Shown here in pieces: positions 40,375 through 50,016 of a stretch of 64,000 nt of DNA. The translations under genes and the position numbers were made by a program. The stretch's first letter is position 1; each line of letters opens with the position of its first letter. The notes beneath the pieces are model-generated. The model searched no databases and was not told the DNA's origin. It saw only the letters and a program-made list of their open reading frames with translations. Origin of the DNA: DATDAH01 sp963845425 (GTDB lineage: Bacteria > Actinomycetota > Acidimicrobiia > Acidimicrobiales > DATDAH01); assembly GCA_963845425.1 (NCBI GenBank), contig CAWJSC010000010.1, forward strand, positions 806,001 to 870,000, given 5' to 3'.

Positions 40375-42315
40375 ATGGCGCAGCCCCCTCCGCCCCCGCC
40401 GCCCCCGCCGCTGAGCGGCCACGACGCCGACGGCAAGTCCGGCGCCTCCACCCAGTGGCCCCGTTGGTCCCTGTGGATCCTGGTCGGGGTCATCCTGGCC
40501 TCGTTCCTGCTCACCACCGTGCTCGGCGGTGAGGACGGCGAGAGCATCGCCTACGACGACTTCATCCAGCAGGCGGGTGAGGGCCAGGTCACCTCGATCA
40601 CCTTCGACAACAACAACGCCAAGATCACCGGCGAGTTCGACGACGGCTCCACCTTCACCACCACCGGGCCGCTCCAGAGCGGCATCCCGGAGGAAGACCT
40701 CGCGACCCTGCGGGCCAACGACGTCGAGATCACCTATGAGACGCCGACCCCCAACCCCCTCTGGAGCATCCTCTCCTTCGCGCTGCCGATCATCCTGATC
40801 ATCGGCTTCTTCTGGTGGATGAGCCGCCGGGCCCAGAACCAGATGGGCGGGATCATGTCCATCGGCCGCTCGCGGGCCAAGACCTACTCCACCGAGCGCC
40901 CGGGCACGACCTTCGACGACGTCGCCGGCTATGACGGGGTGAAGCAGGAGATCACCGAGGTGGTCGACTTCCTGAAGTACCCCGAGCGCTTCCGGGACAT
41001 CGGCGCCCGCATCCCCAAGGGCATCCTGCTGGTCGGTCCCCCCGGGACCGGTAAGACCCTCATCGCCCGGGCCGTGGCCGGCGAGGCCGGCGTGCCCTTC
41101 CTGTCGGTGACGGGCTCGGACTTCATGGAGATGTTCGTGGGCGTCGGCGCCAGCCGGGTCCGGGACCTCTTCCAGTCGGCCCGCAAGATGGGCCGGGCCA
41201 TCATCTTCGTGGACGAGATCGACAGCATCGGCCGCAAGCGGGGCGCCGGACTGGGCGGCGGCCACGACGAACGGGAGCAGACGCTCAACCAGATGCTGTC
41301 GGAGATGGACGGCTTCGAGGCCACCGAGGGCATCGTCATGATCGGAGCCACGAACCGGCCGGACATCCTGGACTCCGCCCTCCTGCGCCCCGGGCGCTTC
41401 GACCGCCAGGTCACCGTCCCCCTGCCCGAGCTGGAAGACCGCAAGTCCATCCTCGCCGTGCACGCCACCCACAAGCGACTCGCCGACGACGTCGATCTGG
41501 ACACCGTGGCCCGGGGCACGCCCGGCATGAGCGGCGCCGATCTGGCCAACCTGGTCAACGAGGCGGCCCTCTTCGCCGTCCGGGACGGCGAGGACGCCAT
41601 CTACATGCGCCACTTCGAGATGGCGCGGGACCGGGTGCTGATGGGTCAGCGTCGGGACTCCATGGCCCTCTCCGACGCGGAGAAGGAGGCCATCGCCTAC
41701 CACGAAGCCGGCCACGCCGTCTGCGCGGCGGTGCTCGAACACGCCGACCCCGTGCACAAGGTCACGATCCTGCCCACGGGCATGGCCCTGGGCGTCACCC
41801 AGCAGTTGCCCGTCGAGGAGCGCCACATCCACCGCCAGGACTACATCGAGGACACCCTCGTGGTCCGCATGGGCGGCCGCATCGCCGAGGAGCTGGTCTT
41901 CGGCGTCTACTCCACCGGCGCCAACAACGACCTGGTGGGCAGCACCGAGCTGGCCCGCAAGATGGTCCGCGAGTGGGGCATGAGCGAGCGCATCGGGCCC
42001 ATGGCCTGGGGCAACCAGGGCCAGGTGTTCCTCGGCGAAGACCTCATGCACACCCGGGACTACAGCGACGACACCGCCCGGATCATCGACGAGGAGGTCG
42101 AGCAGATCCTGCGGGACCAGGAAGGTCGTTGCCGGGAGACCCTCACCGAGCATCGCAACGGCCTCGATCTCGTGGCCCGGGCCCTGCTCGAGCACGAGAC
42201 GATCGACGGCAAGGAAGTCGAGCGACTCATCGGCGTGGCGGCCAACGGTCACGGCAGCAATGGTGCCGGCGAGCCCGTGTCGGTCCCGGAGGACCGCCTG
42301 GAGCCCCCGACCTAG
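40375..42315 (+). CDS. ftsH: ATP-dependent zinc metalloprotease FtsH
   Basis: A 646-residue membrane-bound AAA+ protease. An unusual N-terminal run of nine prolines (residues 4-12) precedes the first membrane segment; a periplasmic domain and second segment follow. Walker A GPPGTGKT (221-228), Walker B IIFVDEID, second region of homology near RPGRFDRQV, and zinc motif HEAGH (443-447). It degrades membrane and regulatory proteins. The stop shares CTAG with the convergent thioredoxin gene. Confidence 0.96.
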   Translation: MAQPPPPPPPPPLSGHDADGKSGASTQWPRWSLWILVGVILASFLLTTVLGGEDGESIAYDDFIQQAGEGQVTSITFDNNNAKITGEFDDGSTFTTTGPLQSGIPEEDLATLRANDVEITYETPTPNPLWSILSFALPIILIIGFFWWMSRRAQNQMGGIMSIGRSRAKTYSTERPGTTFDDVAGYDGVKQEITEVVDFLKYPERFRDIGARIPKGILLVGPPGTGKTLIARAVAGEAGVPFLSVTGSDFMEMFVGVGASRVRDLFQSARKMGRAIIFVDEIDSIGRKRGAGLGGGHDEREQTLNQMLSEMDGFEATEGIVMIGATNRPDILDSALLRPGRFDRQVTVPLPELEDRKSILAVHATHKRLADDVDLDTVARGTPGMSGADLANLVNEAALFAVRDGEDAIYMRHFEMARDRVLMGQRRDSMALSDAEKEAIAYHEAGHAVCAAVLEHADPVHKVTILPTGMALGVTQQLPVEERHIHRQDYIEDTLVVRMGGRIAEELVFGVYSTGANNDLVGSTELARKMVREWGMSERIGPMAWGNQGQVFLGEDLMHTRDYSDDTARIIDEEVEQILRDQEGRCRETLTEHRNGLDLVARALLEHETIDGKEVERLIGVAANGHGSNGAGEPVSVPEDRLEPPT

Positions 42316-42794
42316 ACCCTCGGCTCGTCCGCCGGAGGGTCACCGCCCTGACCCCCACCACAGCCCGGGGGCACCGATCCCGGCGCACGGGCCTCGGCCA
42401 CCGCGGCCCAGAGGTGGGTGGCGGTGACCGGGCCGAGGAACGACCTGGCCACGCCGCCCTCGGCATCGCAGACGATCGTCGTGGGCACGGCGTCGATGCC
42501 GTAGCGCCCGTGCAGCGTGGCGTCCCGCGTCGCCTCGACCTCCTGGGTGGCCACGGCCGGCGACTCCAGGTGGCGGGCCACCTCCCAGGTGGCGGCGCAG
42601 GTGGCACAGGTGGCCGAGGTGAACACCACGACCAGCCAGGCGGCGTCGGGACGGGAGAAGTCGGCCCGCGCGACCCCGGTCGGGACGTGGTGGCGCTCCA
42701 CCACCGGCTCGACACCCGGCCGCCGTCGCTGCAGGACGTAGGCCACGAGGGCCACGACGACCGCCAGCGCGACCGCCAGCAGCAACCGGCTCAT
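42312..42794 (-). CDS. Membrane-anchored thioredoxin-fold protein
   Basis: A 160-residue protein: one N-terminal membrane segment (LLLAVALAVVVALVAYVL), then a thioredoxin fold with TSATCATCAAT (CxxC) and the cis-Pro strand IDAVPTTIVCD. Likely an extracytoplasmic redox protein. The ATG at 42794 overlaps the DUF5719 stop by one base (TGATG). Confidence 0.82.
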   Translation of the reverse strand: MSRLLLAVALAVVVALVAYVLQRRRPGVEPVVERHHVPTGVARADFSRPDAAWLVVVFTSATCATCAATWEVARHLESPAVATQEVEATRDATLHGRYGIDAVPTTIVCDAEGGVARSFLGPVTATHLWAAVAEARAPGSVPPGCGGGQGGDPPADEPRV

Positions 42795-44443
42795 CAACCG
42801 AAGGGCGCAGGTGGCTCGGACACGGAGCCGGCCAGGGGAACGGCTATGGCCCCTGACGAGTCGGACGGCTCTCCGATCACCATCCGGCGCTCGATGCTCA
42901 CCGGCCCGTCGGCCTCCACCAGGAGAGCTACGTCCGAACCCAGGCCGAGCTCGTCCAGGGTCACCACGAGGCGACCGGCGGGCGGCACCTCGAGGTCGGT
43001 GGCCGTCGGGGACTCCCCCAGGGTCCCACCGTCCAGGGAGCGGAAGGTGACCCGCACCGGCGTGCTCCCAGACGGGTTGGCCACGACGATCGACTGGTCG
43101 GGCGACGACGCGGCGATGACCGCCGAGCTCATGAGGAGCGGGGCGCCGAACATCAGGTCGAAGCCGGGGCGGCCGGTCGTGTCGTCGCCCTCGATGATGC
43201 GCTCGGCCACCACGGGGACCTCGTTGACCGAGACCACCCGGGCGCCGTGGCGCAGCACGCTCTCGCCCTCGGCGGCGCCGAGCGCGGTGCCGATGCGTTC
43301 CTCGTCCTGGACGGCGACCTCCTGGTAGCCCTCCGGGGGGATGGTCAGGCCGAAGGGCTCGATGGCGCCGAACCGGTCGACCTCATCGGGCTCGAGGACG
43401 AGGTCGATCTCGGCGGCGGTGTCTCCCGGGTTGTAGATCACGAAGGTCTCGCGGACCCCCTCGGCCACGACGCCGTCCGGGAAGTACCAGGTCGTGGCGG
43501 GCCGCGGCGCCCCGGCTGACACATCCAGGCCACGGCTGCCTTCGGAGCCGTCGAGATCGAGCAGGCGGTTGACCACGAGGCGGCCCGAGCGGGCCACGAT
43601 CGACACCGACACATGGTCCCGCCGCGTCACCAGCTCGCCGATGTCCTCGACGACCAGGGACTGGGCCGGAACGGCGTAGGCCTCGAACTCGATGGGCGTG
43701 CGCAGGTCCTCCTCGGTGCGGAAGGTCACATCGACCACCGCGGGATCCGGGAAGGGGTTGAAGAAGGCAAGGGTCTCGACTGCGTCCGCTGTCGTGCGCC
43801 CGGAAGCGAAGAACCACGCGTCGGCCGCCTGCGTCGTGCAGGGGCTGACATCAGCGCCGTTCGGCCCGTCCACCCGCTGCTCCACCGAGATCGCCCCGCC
43901 GGGCAGCTCGACCAGGGCGGCGGCGTAGGGCGCCTCGACCTCGTCGGCCAGGCGCAGCTCGACCCGGTCCCGGGCCGGCACCGTCAGGTCCACCGCCACC
44001 GGCTCCTCGGTCAGGGGCGGGGCCGTCGCGGTCGTCGACGGGGTCGTGCCCTCGGTCGTCGACGGGGTCGTGCCCTCAGTCGTCGTCGCCGCCTCAGTCG
44101 TCGTCGTCGTGTCCGGCGTCTCGGCCGTGTCCTCCTGGATCACGATCTGGGACGGAATCGACGGGAAGATGGTGGCCGACCCGTTGAGCTCGCGATCGGT
44201 GGCGTTGGCCACGATGACGGTCGTGTCGGCCCGGCCGTCGGCCGACGCCGTGCCCCCGGCGCAGTACCAGGTGCTGGTCAGGGCGTCCTCGGGCGCGCTC
44301 ACGGGCAGGTAGCCCTGCGCTTCGAGGGGCGTCGTGGCGTCCTCGCTGGAGGACTGCTCGCGCTCGTGGTCGCGGTCCACGACCCATGCCCCGGCGAGCA
44401 GGGCGACGAGGATCACCACCGCGGGCCAACGGGAGAAGGTCAC
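42794..44443 (-). CDS. DUF5719 family membrane-anchored protein
   Basis: A 549-residue protein with an N-terminal signal anchor (VVILVALLAGAWVV), a Thr/Pro-rich linker around residues 115-145, and repeated beta-sandwich-like segments with WYCAGG, TWYFPDG and IVVANPSGSTPVRV. Matches DUF5719, a secreted actinobacterial family of unknown function. It overlaps the large GT2 gene by 4 bases; the pairing suggests a role in cell-envelope glycan assembly (inference). Confidence 0.82.
   Translation of the reverse strand: MTFSRWPAVVILVALLAGAWVVDRDHEREQSSSEDATTPLEAQGYLPVSAPEDALTSTWYCAGGTASADGRADTTVIVANATDRELNGSATIFPSIPSQIVIQEDTAETPDTTTTTEAATTTEGTTPSTTEGTTPSTTATAPPLTEEPVAVDLTVPARDRVELRLADEVEAPYAAALVELPGGAISVEQRVDGPNGADVSPCTTQAADAWFFASGRTTADAVETLAFFNPFPDPAVVDVTFRTEEDLRTPIEFEAYAVPAQSLVVEDIGELVTRRDHVSVSIVARSGRLVVNRLLDLDGSEGSRGLDVSAGAPRPATTWYFPDGVVAEGVRETFVIYNPGDTAAEIDLVLEPDEVDRFGAIEPFGLTIPPEGYQEVAVQDEERIGTALGAAEGESVLRHGARVVSVNEVPVVAERIIEGDDTTGRPGFDLMFGAPLLMSSAVIAASSPDQSIVVANPSGSTPVRVTFRSLDGGTLGESPTATDLEVPPAGRLVVTLDELGLGSDVALLVEADGPVSIERRMVIGEPSDSSGAIAVPLAGSVSEPPAPFG
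44031..44078. repeat. 24-bp tandem repeat in DUF5719 gene
   Basis: Two near-identical 24-base units (44031-44054, 44055-44078) encode the octapeptide TEGTTPST twice in the Thr-rich linker. The repeat is in frame. Confidence 0.7.
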
Positions 44444-47400
44444 GAGCTCGGCTCCCGACGTCGATGCGCCCCGGCCGGCCGTCGCACCCGGGAGATGACG
44501 AACAGCCAGAGCCCGGCCTGGACGGCGAGGAAGATCCAGCGGGTGACCGGCCGGTCGTAGGACAGGGTCGCGGTCCCCCCGCGGGGCAGGTCGAAGGCGT
44601 TGGCCCAGCCGAACACCGTCCGGCGATCGGCCTCCTCACCGTCCACCTCGAGCTGCCAGCCCGAGGTGGGGCCCGCGGCCAGATAGAGCTCGCCCTCGCC
44701 GTCCACGGGCCCCCGGAAGGTCGTCGGCCCCCGCTCGTCGCCCAGGGCGGGCGTGGCCGCACCGAAGTCGGTGGCGGCGGCCGCGGCCAAGGCCTCCTCG
44801 GGGCTCACGTCCTCCGAGCCCAGGGCACCCGCCTCGGAGTCGGGCAGTAGGGCCCGGGTGGGGATCCAGGCCGCGTTCTCATAGAGCGTGACAGCCGGGT
44901 TCACGTTGATCTGCACGAGGTCGAGCTGGCTGGAGAGCGCATCGCGGACCGCGGGGTCCAGCGGGAACTCCTCCTCGGCGAAGGGCTGGGGGGCCAGGCG
45001 CTCGGGCACGACGATGTAGCGGATGCCCATGGGACCGAGGAGGTCACCCAGGCGGTTGGTCTCGCGGTCGGTGGCGGTGCGCAGGGCCTCGGCCAGGATC
45101 TCCGTCCCGCCGTCGGTACTCCCGGGGAAGAGCTCGGTGACGTCCGGTAGCCCGTTGTCCGAGGTGGCGTACGCGGTGTCCTCAGAGAGGCGCCACCCGG
45201 TGAGAGGCAGCACGTCGGGATCACCGAGCCACAAGACCCGGAACGGGGCGTCCTCCTCCTCGGCCTGCAGGAAGCTGAGGGCGACGTCGAAGTCGTTGCG
45301 GGGCAGGTACCAGCGGCCATTGCCCGTCGCCGCCAGGAAGGGGCCGAGGCCGACGAACAGGGCGACCACGCCGATGACCAGGCCGAGCTGGCGCCAACTG
45401 AAACCCTTGCCGATCACGTCCCGTTCGAAGGACACCGCAGCCAGGCCGGCGGCCATGGCGATGCCGGCCGCCGCGGGGGCCAGGAGCACCTCGGGGGCGG
45501 GCAGGGCGACCGGCGACCAGCCCGCCTCCCCCACCCAGAGAAGGCCCCAGCCCACGACGGCCACGGCCCAGACCCGGATCGTCCAGGCGGCCCGCCACTC
45601 CCGGCCGATCACGAGGGGCACCGCGGCGAGCGCCAGAAAAGCGAAGCCGGCCAGTCCGGCGCCCACCGGTCCGGACTCGAAGCGCAGGATCTCCGGCACG
45701 GTGAGGACGCCGGACCCGTCCCGGATCCCCCCGAGGGTGGTCCAGTCGGTGGCCGAGCCGAGGAAGTCGAGGCTCCAGGGGATGTGGAGCACCACGGCGA
45801 CCCCGGCCCCCATGAGGCCGGTCAGCACCACCCGGCCTGCCGCACCGGGCTGACCGGTCAGCACGATCCCCAGCGCCAGGCCGAGGGCCATCACGATCAC
45901 GACGAACACGAGCATGGGCAGGAACATGGCCCCCACCGCAGTGACGAGGCCGAGGGCCAGTCCGGCCTGGACGAAGGTTCGGCCCTCGCCCTCGAATGGC
46001 TCCAGGTGGCTGACCTGGACGAGGCCGCGGAGCAGGAACGGCGCCGCAGCGTAAGCCACCAGGCCCCGCAGGGAGCCGTCGGCCAGGGCGTTGTAGGCCA
46101 CCGGCGACGCCACGTAGACGACCAGGGTCGTGACCCGGCCGTACGTGGAGTCGGTGTCCCGCAGCAGGCGCCACGCCCCGAAGCCCCCGAGGGGGATCAA
46201 CCCGAGGATGAACACGGTGCGGGCCAGGCCCATCACGGTGAGGAACAGCGTTCCCCAGACAGCCAGCCCGGCGAAGGCCGTCGGGGCCGGGGCGTCGGAG
46301 CCGAGGCCGGCAGATCGCCAGCCGGAGAAGAACTCGTTCCACAGTTCGCTGGGGCCACCGGGGAAGGGCGCCAACTCCCCGACGGCGGGGATCGAGCGGG
46401 TGATCAGATGGCGGCTGCCGATCAGCAGCAGCAGGCCGAGCAGGACCCACACGGCCGTCGAGATGCCGCTCGGGCCGGAGCGGACGAAATCGACCACCCC
46501 CTGGCGGACGGTGGTCACCGCCGAGCGCCGTTCGTCCGGGCGGTCGCGGTGCTGAAAGGCCTGGACCCGGGCCAGGCCCCGCACCTGCAGCGCCCGCAGG
46601 TCGTGGTCCGAGGTCCGGCGCAGCTTCGCCAGTCGGCGGCGACGGCCGATCACCTGGGAGAACCGGGCCAGGTTCCACGTCCAGGCGCCAAGTGCGGCGC
46701 GGGCTCGGCCCCCTCGGGCCGTGAACAGCCCCGCGCCGAAGTCGATCAGCGACAGCACAGCCAGCACCGGGGTCATCCAGAGCAGAGTGCCGAAGCTGTA
46801 ACAGGTGAGCACCGTGCGCAGGCGGTGGCGTTCGGTGAGCCGGTGGGCGTCCAGGTCCGGACGGCGGTCGGGCAGGTCGGCGACATGGCGGACGTGGGCG
46901 GCGGGGGCCACGACCACCCGGGCGCCGGCCACGCGGGCCCGCCACCCCAGGTCGAGGTCCTCGCCGTAGAAGCTGATGGCGGCGTCGAAGCCGCCGAGGG
47001 TGGCGAACAGGTCGGCGCGGACCAGCTGGCAGCCTCCCGGGAGGTAGAAGACGTCCCGGACCGCGTCGTGCTGGCCCTGGTCGTACTCGCCCTCCTCCAC
47101 GTAGGAGGAGGGATGGCCGATGCGGTCGACGGTCATCCCGACGGTCTGGAGCTGGCGGACGTCCTCCCAATCGGCCACCTTCGGGCCGACCAGACCGGCG
47201 TTGGAGCGCCCGGCCTCCTCGACGAGGGCGGTGACCGCGCCCGGGCTCAGGGCCACGTCGTCGTGGCAGAAGAGCAGGTAGCTGGCCCCCTCCACGGTCT
47301 CCAGCACCTCGTTGGCCACCGCGCCGAAGCCGGGGTTGACATCGATCCGGCGCACGAACCCGCTCGGGCAGGCGGCGGCCACCCGTTGGGTCGGGTCCTC

Positions 47401-47574
47401 GCTGCTGCCGGCGTCGATGACCAGGACGGTGAGGTCCGGGTAGTCCTGGGCCGCGAGGGCGCGCAGGCTCTCCTCGAACCACGGACCGGGTTCGTGGGTC
47501 ACCACGACCGCGACGACGGCGGGCGTGGTCGGACCGGGGGTAGACGCCGCGGCGTCGGCGGCGGGTTCGTCCAC
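44440..47574 (-). CDS. Large membrane protein with N-terminal family 2 glycosyltransferase
   Basis: A 1044-residue protein. Residues 18-260 are a GT2 domain: VVAVVVTHEPGPW, LVIDAGSSEDPT, LLFCHDDVALSPGA (metal motif), FYLPGGCQLVRADLF and FYGEDLDLGWRAR. About 12 hydrophobic segments follow between 265 and 770, then an extracytoplasmic C-terminal domain and a last segment with a basic tail. Actinobacteria carry such GT2-membrane fusions next to DUF5719. Probable role: transfer of sugars onto a lipid-linked or wall glycan. Confidence 0.85.
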   Translation of the reverse strand: MDEPAADAAASTPGPTTPAVVAVVVTHEPGPWFEESLRALAAQDYPDLTVLVIDAGSSEDPTQRVAAACPSGFVRRIDVNPGFGAVANEVLETVEGASYLLFCHDDVALSPGAVTALVEEAGRSNAGLVGPKVADWEDVRQLQTVGMTVDRIGHPSSYVEEGEYDQGQHDAVRDVFYLPGGCQLVRADLFATLGGFDAAISFYGEDLDLGWRARVAGARVVVAPAAHVRHVADLPDRRPDLDAHRLTERHRLRTVLTCYSFGTLLWMTPVLAVLSLIDFGAGLFTARGGRARAALGAWTWNLARFSQVIGRRRRLAKLRRTSDHDLRALQVRGLARVQAFQHRDRPDERRSAVTTVRQGVVDFVRSGPSGISTAVWVLLGLLLLIGSRHLITRSIPAVGELAPFPGGPSELWNEFFSGWRSAGLGSDAPAPTAFAGLAVWGTLFLTVMGLARTVFILGLIPLGGFGAWRLLRDTDSTYGRVTTLVVYVASPVAYNALADGSLRGLVAYAAAPFLLRGLVQVSHLEPFEGEGRTFVQAGLALGLVTAVGAMFLPMLVFVVIVMALGLALGIVLTGQPGAAGRVVLTGLMGAGVAVVLHIPWSLDFLGSATDWTTLGGIRDGSGVLTVPEILRFESGPVGAGLAGFAFLALAAVPLVIGREWRAAWTIRVWAVAVVGWGLLWVGEAGWSPVALPAPEVLLAPAAAGIAMAAGLAAVSFERDVIGKGFSWRQLGLVIGVVALFVGLGPFLAATGNGRWYLPRNDFDVALSFLQAEEEDAPFRVLWLGDPDVLPLTGWRLSEDTAYATSDNGLPDVTELFPGSTDGGTEILAEALRTATDRETNRLGDLLGPMGIRYIVVPERLAPQPFAEEEFPLDPAVRDALSSQLDLVQINVNPAVTLYENAAWIPTRALLPDSEAGALGSEDVSPEEALAAAAATDFGAATPALGDERGPTTFRGPVDGEGELYLAAGPTSGWQLEVDGEEADRRTVFGWANAFDLPRGGTATLSYDRPVTRWIFLAVQAGLWLFVISRVRRPAGAHRRREPSS

Positions 47575-47674
47575 GATCCGCGCAGGCTAGCGGCGCGGTC
47601 CTCACCCCGGGGGGCACCCCGTAACCCGTTCGTCACATCCACGGGGCGGTGCCGCGTCGTCCCGATCGCCCGTT

Positions 47675-47878
47675 GTGACCACCGGTATCGTGGGCGTCAT
47701 GTCGCCCTCCGCGCTGTTCACACCGCTGCGCAGCACCCTGGTCCTGGCCCGCGAGGCGCTCTACGTGACGGTGGGGGCCGGCGTCCTGGCGGTCCAGAAG
47801 GCGCAGGTGCAACGCCGGGAGTGGGAGCGCGAGATCGGTCGACGCTTCGCCGGTGCGGCGGGACCCGAACCCGGATGA
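47675..47878 (+). CDS. Small hypothetical helical protein
   Basis: A 67-residue protein with one hydrophobic stretch (EALYVTVGAGVLAVQKA) followed by a charged helix (QVQRREWEREIGRRF). GTG at 47675; an ATG at 47699 is also possible (59 residues). It overlaps the GT4 start by 4 bases (ATGA), which supports a real, coupled gene. Family unknown. Confidence 0.6.
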   Translation: MTTGIVGVMSPSALFTPLRSTLVLAREALYVTVGAGVLAVQKAQVQRREWEREIGRRFAGAAGPEPG

Positions 47879-49002
47879 CCATCCGGGTCGCGGTCGACGC
47901 GACCCCCCTGCTCGACCAACCGACCGGGGTGGGCGGGGTGACGCGGGCCCTGCTCGAACGCCTCGGTCGCTCGGCCGAGGTCTCGGTGGTCGCGTTCTCG
48001 GTGTCCTGGCACGGTCGGGGCCGACTGCCCCACCTGGTCCCCGTCGGCGTGAAGGCGGCGCGGCGACCGATGGCCGCCCGACCCCTGCGCTGGGCCTGGG
48101 GACACGGCGCCTGGCCGCCCATCGAGCTGTGGACCGGACGGGTCGACGTCGTCCACGGCCCCAACTTCGTCGTGCCCCCGGCCCGCCGGGCAGCGAGGGT
48201 CGTGACCGTCCACGACCTGACCGCGGTGCACCACCCCGAGCTGTGCACCGCCGACGTGCTCCACTACCCCGCCCTCCTGCGCGCGGCGGTCGCCGCCGGC
48301 GCCTGGGTACAGGTGCCGTCCGTCGCCGTCGCCGACGAGGTCATCGAGTACGTCGGAGCGGCGGCCGACCGGGTGGTCGTGGTGGCCAACGGTGTCGACG
48401 AGGTGCCGGCGGCCCCACCCGGCGCCGGCCGGGCCCGCGCCGGACGCGAGCGCTACGTGCTGGCGCTGGGGACGCTGGAGCCCCGCAAGGACCTACCGAC
48501 ACTGGTCGCCGCTTTCGAACTGCTGGCCCATGACGACCCCGACATCGGCCTGGTCCTCGCCGGGGCGGACGGCTGGGGGGCCGAAGCCGTCCACACCGCG
48601 GTGGCCAACTCCCGCTACCGGGACCGAATCCGCCAGACCGGGTGGGTCGACGGACCGGCCCGCGCCGCGCTCCTCCGCGACGCCACGGTCCTGGCCTACC
48701 CCTCGCTCTACGAGGGCTTCGGGCTGCCCCCTCTCGAGGCCATGGGCGTCGGCGTGCCGGTCGTCAGCACGACGGTGGGGTCCATCCCCGAGGTCGTGGG
48801 CGACGCCGCCGACCTGGTGCCCCCGGCGGACCCCACCGCCCTGGCCGCCGCGTTGGCCCGTGTCCTCGTCGACGACGACCACCGAGCCGAGCTCGTGCGC
48901 CGGGGCCGGGAGCGGGTGAGCCGCTATTCATGGGACGCCTACGCGGACGCCATGATCGACGTCTATCGGCGGGCGGCGAGTTCGCCCGGCGGCGCTCCGT
49001 AG
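47875..49002 (+). CDS. Family 4 glycosyltransferase
   Basis: A 375-residue GT-B enzyme. N-terminal VAVDATPLLDQPTGVGGVTRALLERL, domain-linking YVLALGTLEPRKDLPTLVAAF, LVLAGADGWG, and the nucleotide-sugar site YPSLYEGFGLPPLEAMGVG with VGDAADLVPP. It would use a nucleotide sugar, perhaps GDP-mannose or GDP-rhamnose, made by neighbouring genes (inference). The stretch 48420-48517 is duplicated, with a small deletion, in the patchwork pseudogene at 56431-56517. Confidence 0.88.
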   Translation: MTIRVAVDATPLLDQPTGVGGVTRALLERLGRSAEVSVVAFSVSWHGRGRLPHLVPVGVKAARRPMAARPLRWAWGHGAWPPIELWTGRVDVVHGPNFVVPPARRAARVVTVHDLTAVHHPELCTADVLHYPALLRAAVAAGAWVQVPSVAVADEVIEYVGAAADRVVVVANGVDEVPAAPPGAGRARAGRERYVLALGTLEPRKDLPTLVAAFELLAHDDPDIGLVLAGADGWGAEAVHTAVANSRYRDRIRQTGWVDGPARAALLRDATVLAYPSLYEGFGLPPLEAMGVGVPVVSTTVGSIPEVVGDAADLVPPADPTALAAALARVLVDDDHRAELVRRGRERVSRYSWDAYADAMIDVYRRAASSPGGAP

Positions 49003-49012
49003 ACTCCTGCCG

Positions 49013-49918
49013 GTGCGAGCCCTGGTCACCGGTGCAGCCGGCTTCGTCGGCCGCCATCTCGTAGCCGGACTCCGGGCCGCCGGCGACGACGTGCACGAGA
49101 CCGACCGCCACCTCGGCCTCGACATCCTCGATCCCGCCGGCCTCGACGAGCTCTTCGCCGCCACCCGACCCGAGGTCGTCTACCACCTCGCCGGCCAGGC
49201 CGATGTCGGCGGGTCGTGGTCGAGCCCGGTCGAGACCTTCCGCATCAACGCCGAGGGCACGATGAACGTCCTCCTCGCCGCCGTCCGAGCCGACGTCGGC
49301 TGGGTGGTGGCTGTGAGCAGCGCGGATGTCTACGGCCAGGTGCCCGAGGCCGAGCTGCCCATCGGTGAGGACCGCCCCCTCCGCCCCGTCAGCCCCTACG
49401 GCGCCAGCAAGGCCTCCGCCGACCTCGTCGCCCTCCAGGCCCACCTCGGCCACGGCTTGGGCGTGATCCGGGCCCGACCCTTCAACCACCTGGGCCCCGG
49501 CCAGAGCGACCGGTTCGTGGCTTCGGCGGTGGCGTCCCGCATCGCCCGCAACGAGATCGATGGCGAGTCCGAGGTACCAGTCGGCAACCTGAGCGCCCGC
49601 CGGGACTTCACCGACGTCCGTGACGTGGTCCGGGCCTACCGCCTGCTGGCCGAGCACGGCGTGCCCGGCGAGGCCTACAACGTCTGCAGTGGCAGGGACG
49701 TGGCCGTCCAGGAGGTCGCCGACGGCCTCATCGCCCTCGCCGAGCGGCCCATGGCCCTGGTGACCGACCCCGACCTCCTCCGGCCGGTCGACACCCCTGC
49801 GCTGCGGGGCGACGGCAGCCGCCTCCGCGACGCCACGGGCTGGTCGCCCGAGATCACCCTGGACCAGACCCTGGCCGATGTCCTCGACGACTGGCGCAAA
49901 CGCCTCCGCGAAGCCTGA
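49013..49918 (+). CDS. rmd: GDP-4-dehydro-6-deoxy-D-mannose reductase-like
   Basis: A 301-residue extended SDR. TGAAGFVGRHLVAGL binds the cofactor; VSSADVYGQ holds Ser/Thr; YGASKASADL is Y-x-x-x-K. The segments RARPFNHLGPGQSDRF and RDFTDVRDVVRAYRLL are typical of Rmd/GMD-related reductases. It would reduce the Gmd product to GDP-D-rhamnose. The Gmd gene lies 650 bases downstream, supporting the call. GTG start at 49013. Confidence 0.82.
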   Translation: MRALVTGAAGFVGRHLVAGLRAAGDDVHETDRHLGLDILDPAGLDELFAATRPEVVYHLAGQADVGGSWSSPVETFRINAEGTMNVLLAAVRADVGWVVAVSSADVYGQVPEAELPIGEDRPLRPVSPYGASKASADLVALQAHLGHGLGVIRARPFNHLGPGQSDRFVASAVASRIARNEIDGESEVPVGNLSARRDFTDVRDVVRAYRLLAEHGVPGEAYNVCSGRDVAVQEVADGLIALAERPMALVTDPDLLRPVDTPALRGDGSRLRDATGWSPEITLDQTLADVLDDWRKRLREA

Positions 49919-49938
49919 ACCACACGCTGGTGAGATCC

Positions 49939-49990
49939 CGTTTTGGTCCCAGCAATGTTCACCCACGCGTACATGGCTGGGACCAGAACG
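49939..49990. terminator. Long hairpin between convergent genes
   Basis: A 15-bp stem with one mismatch: arms 49939-49953 (CGTTTTGGTCCCAGC) and 49976-49990, loop 22 bases that can pair further through AATGT/ACAT. It lies between convergent rmd and the XRE regulator, a good place for a bidirectional terminator, although the T-run is inside the stem. Confidence 0.5.
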
Positions 49991-50016
49991 AAATGTTGCT
50001 TCGGTGTCGGTTTCCC

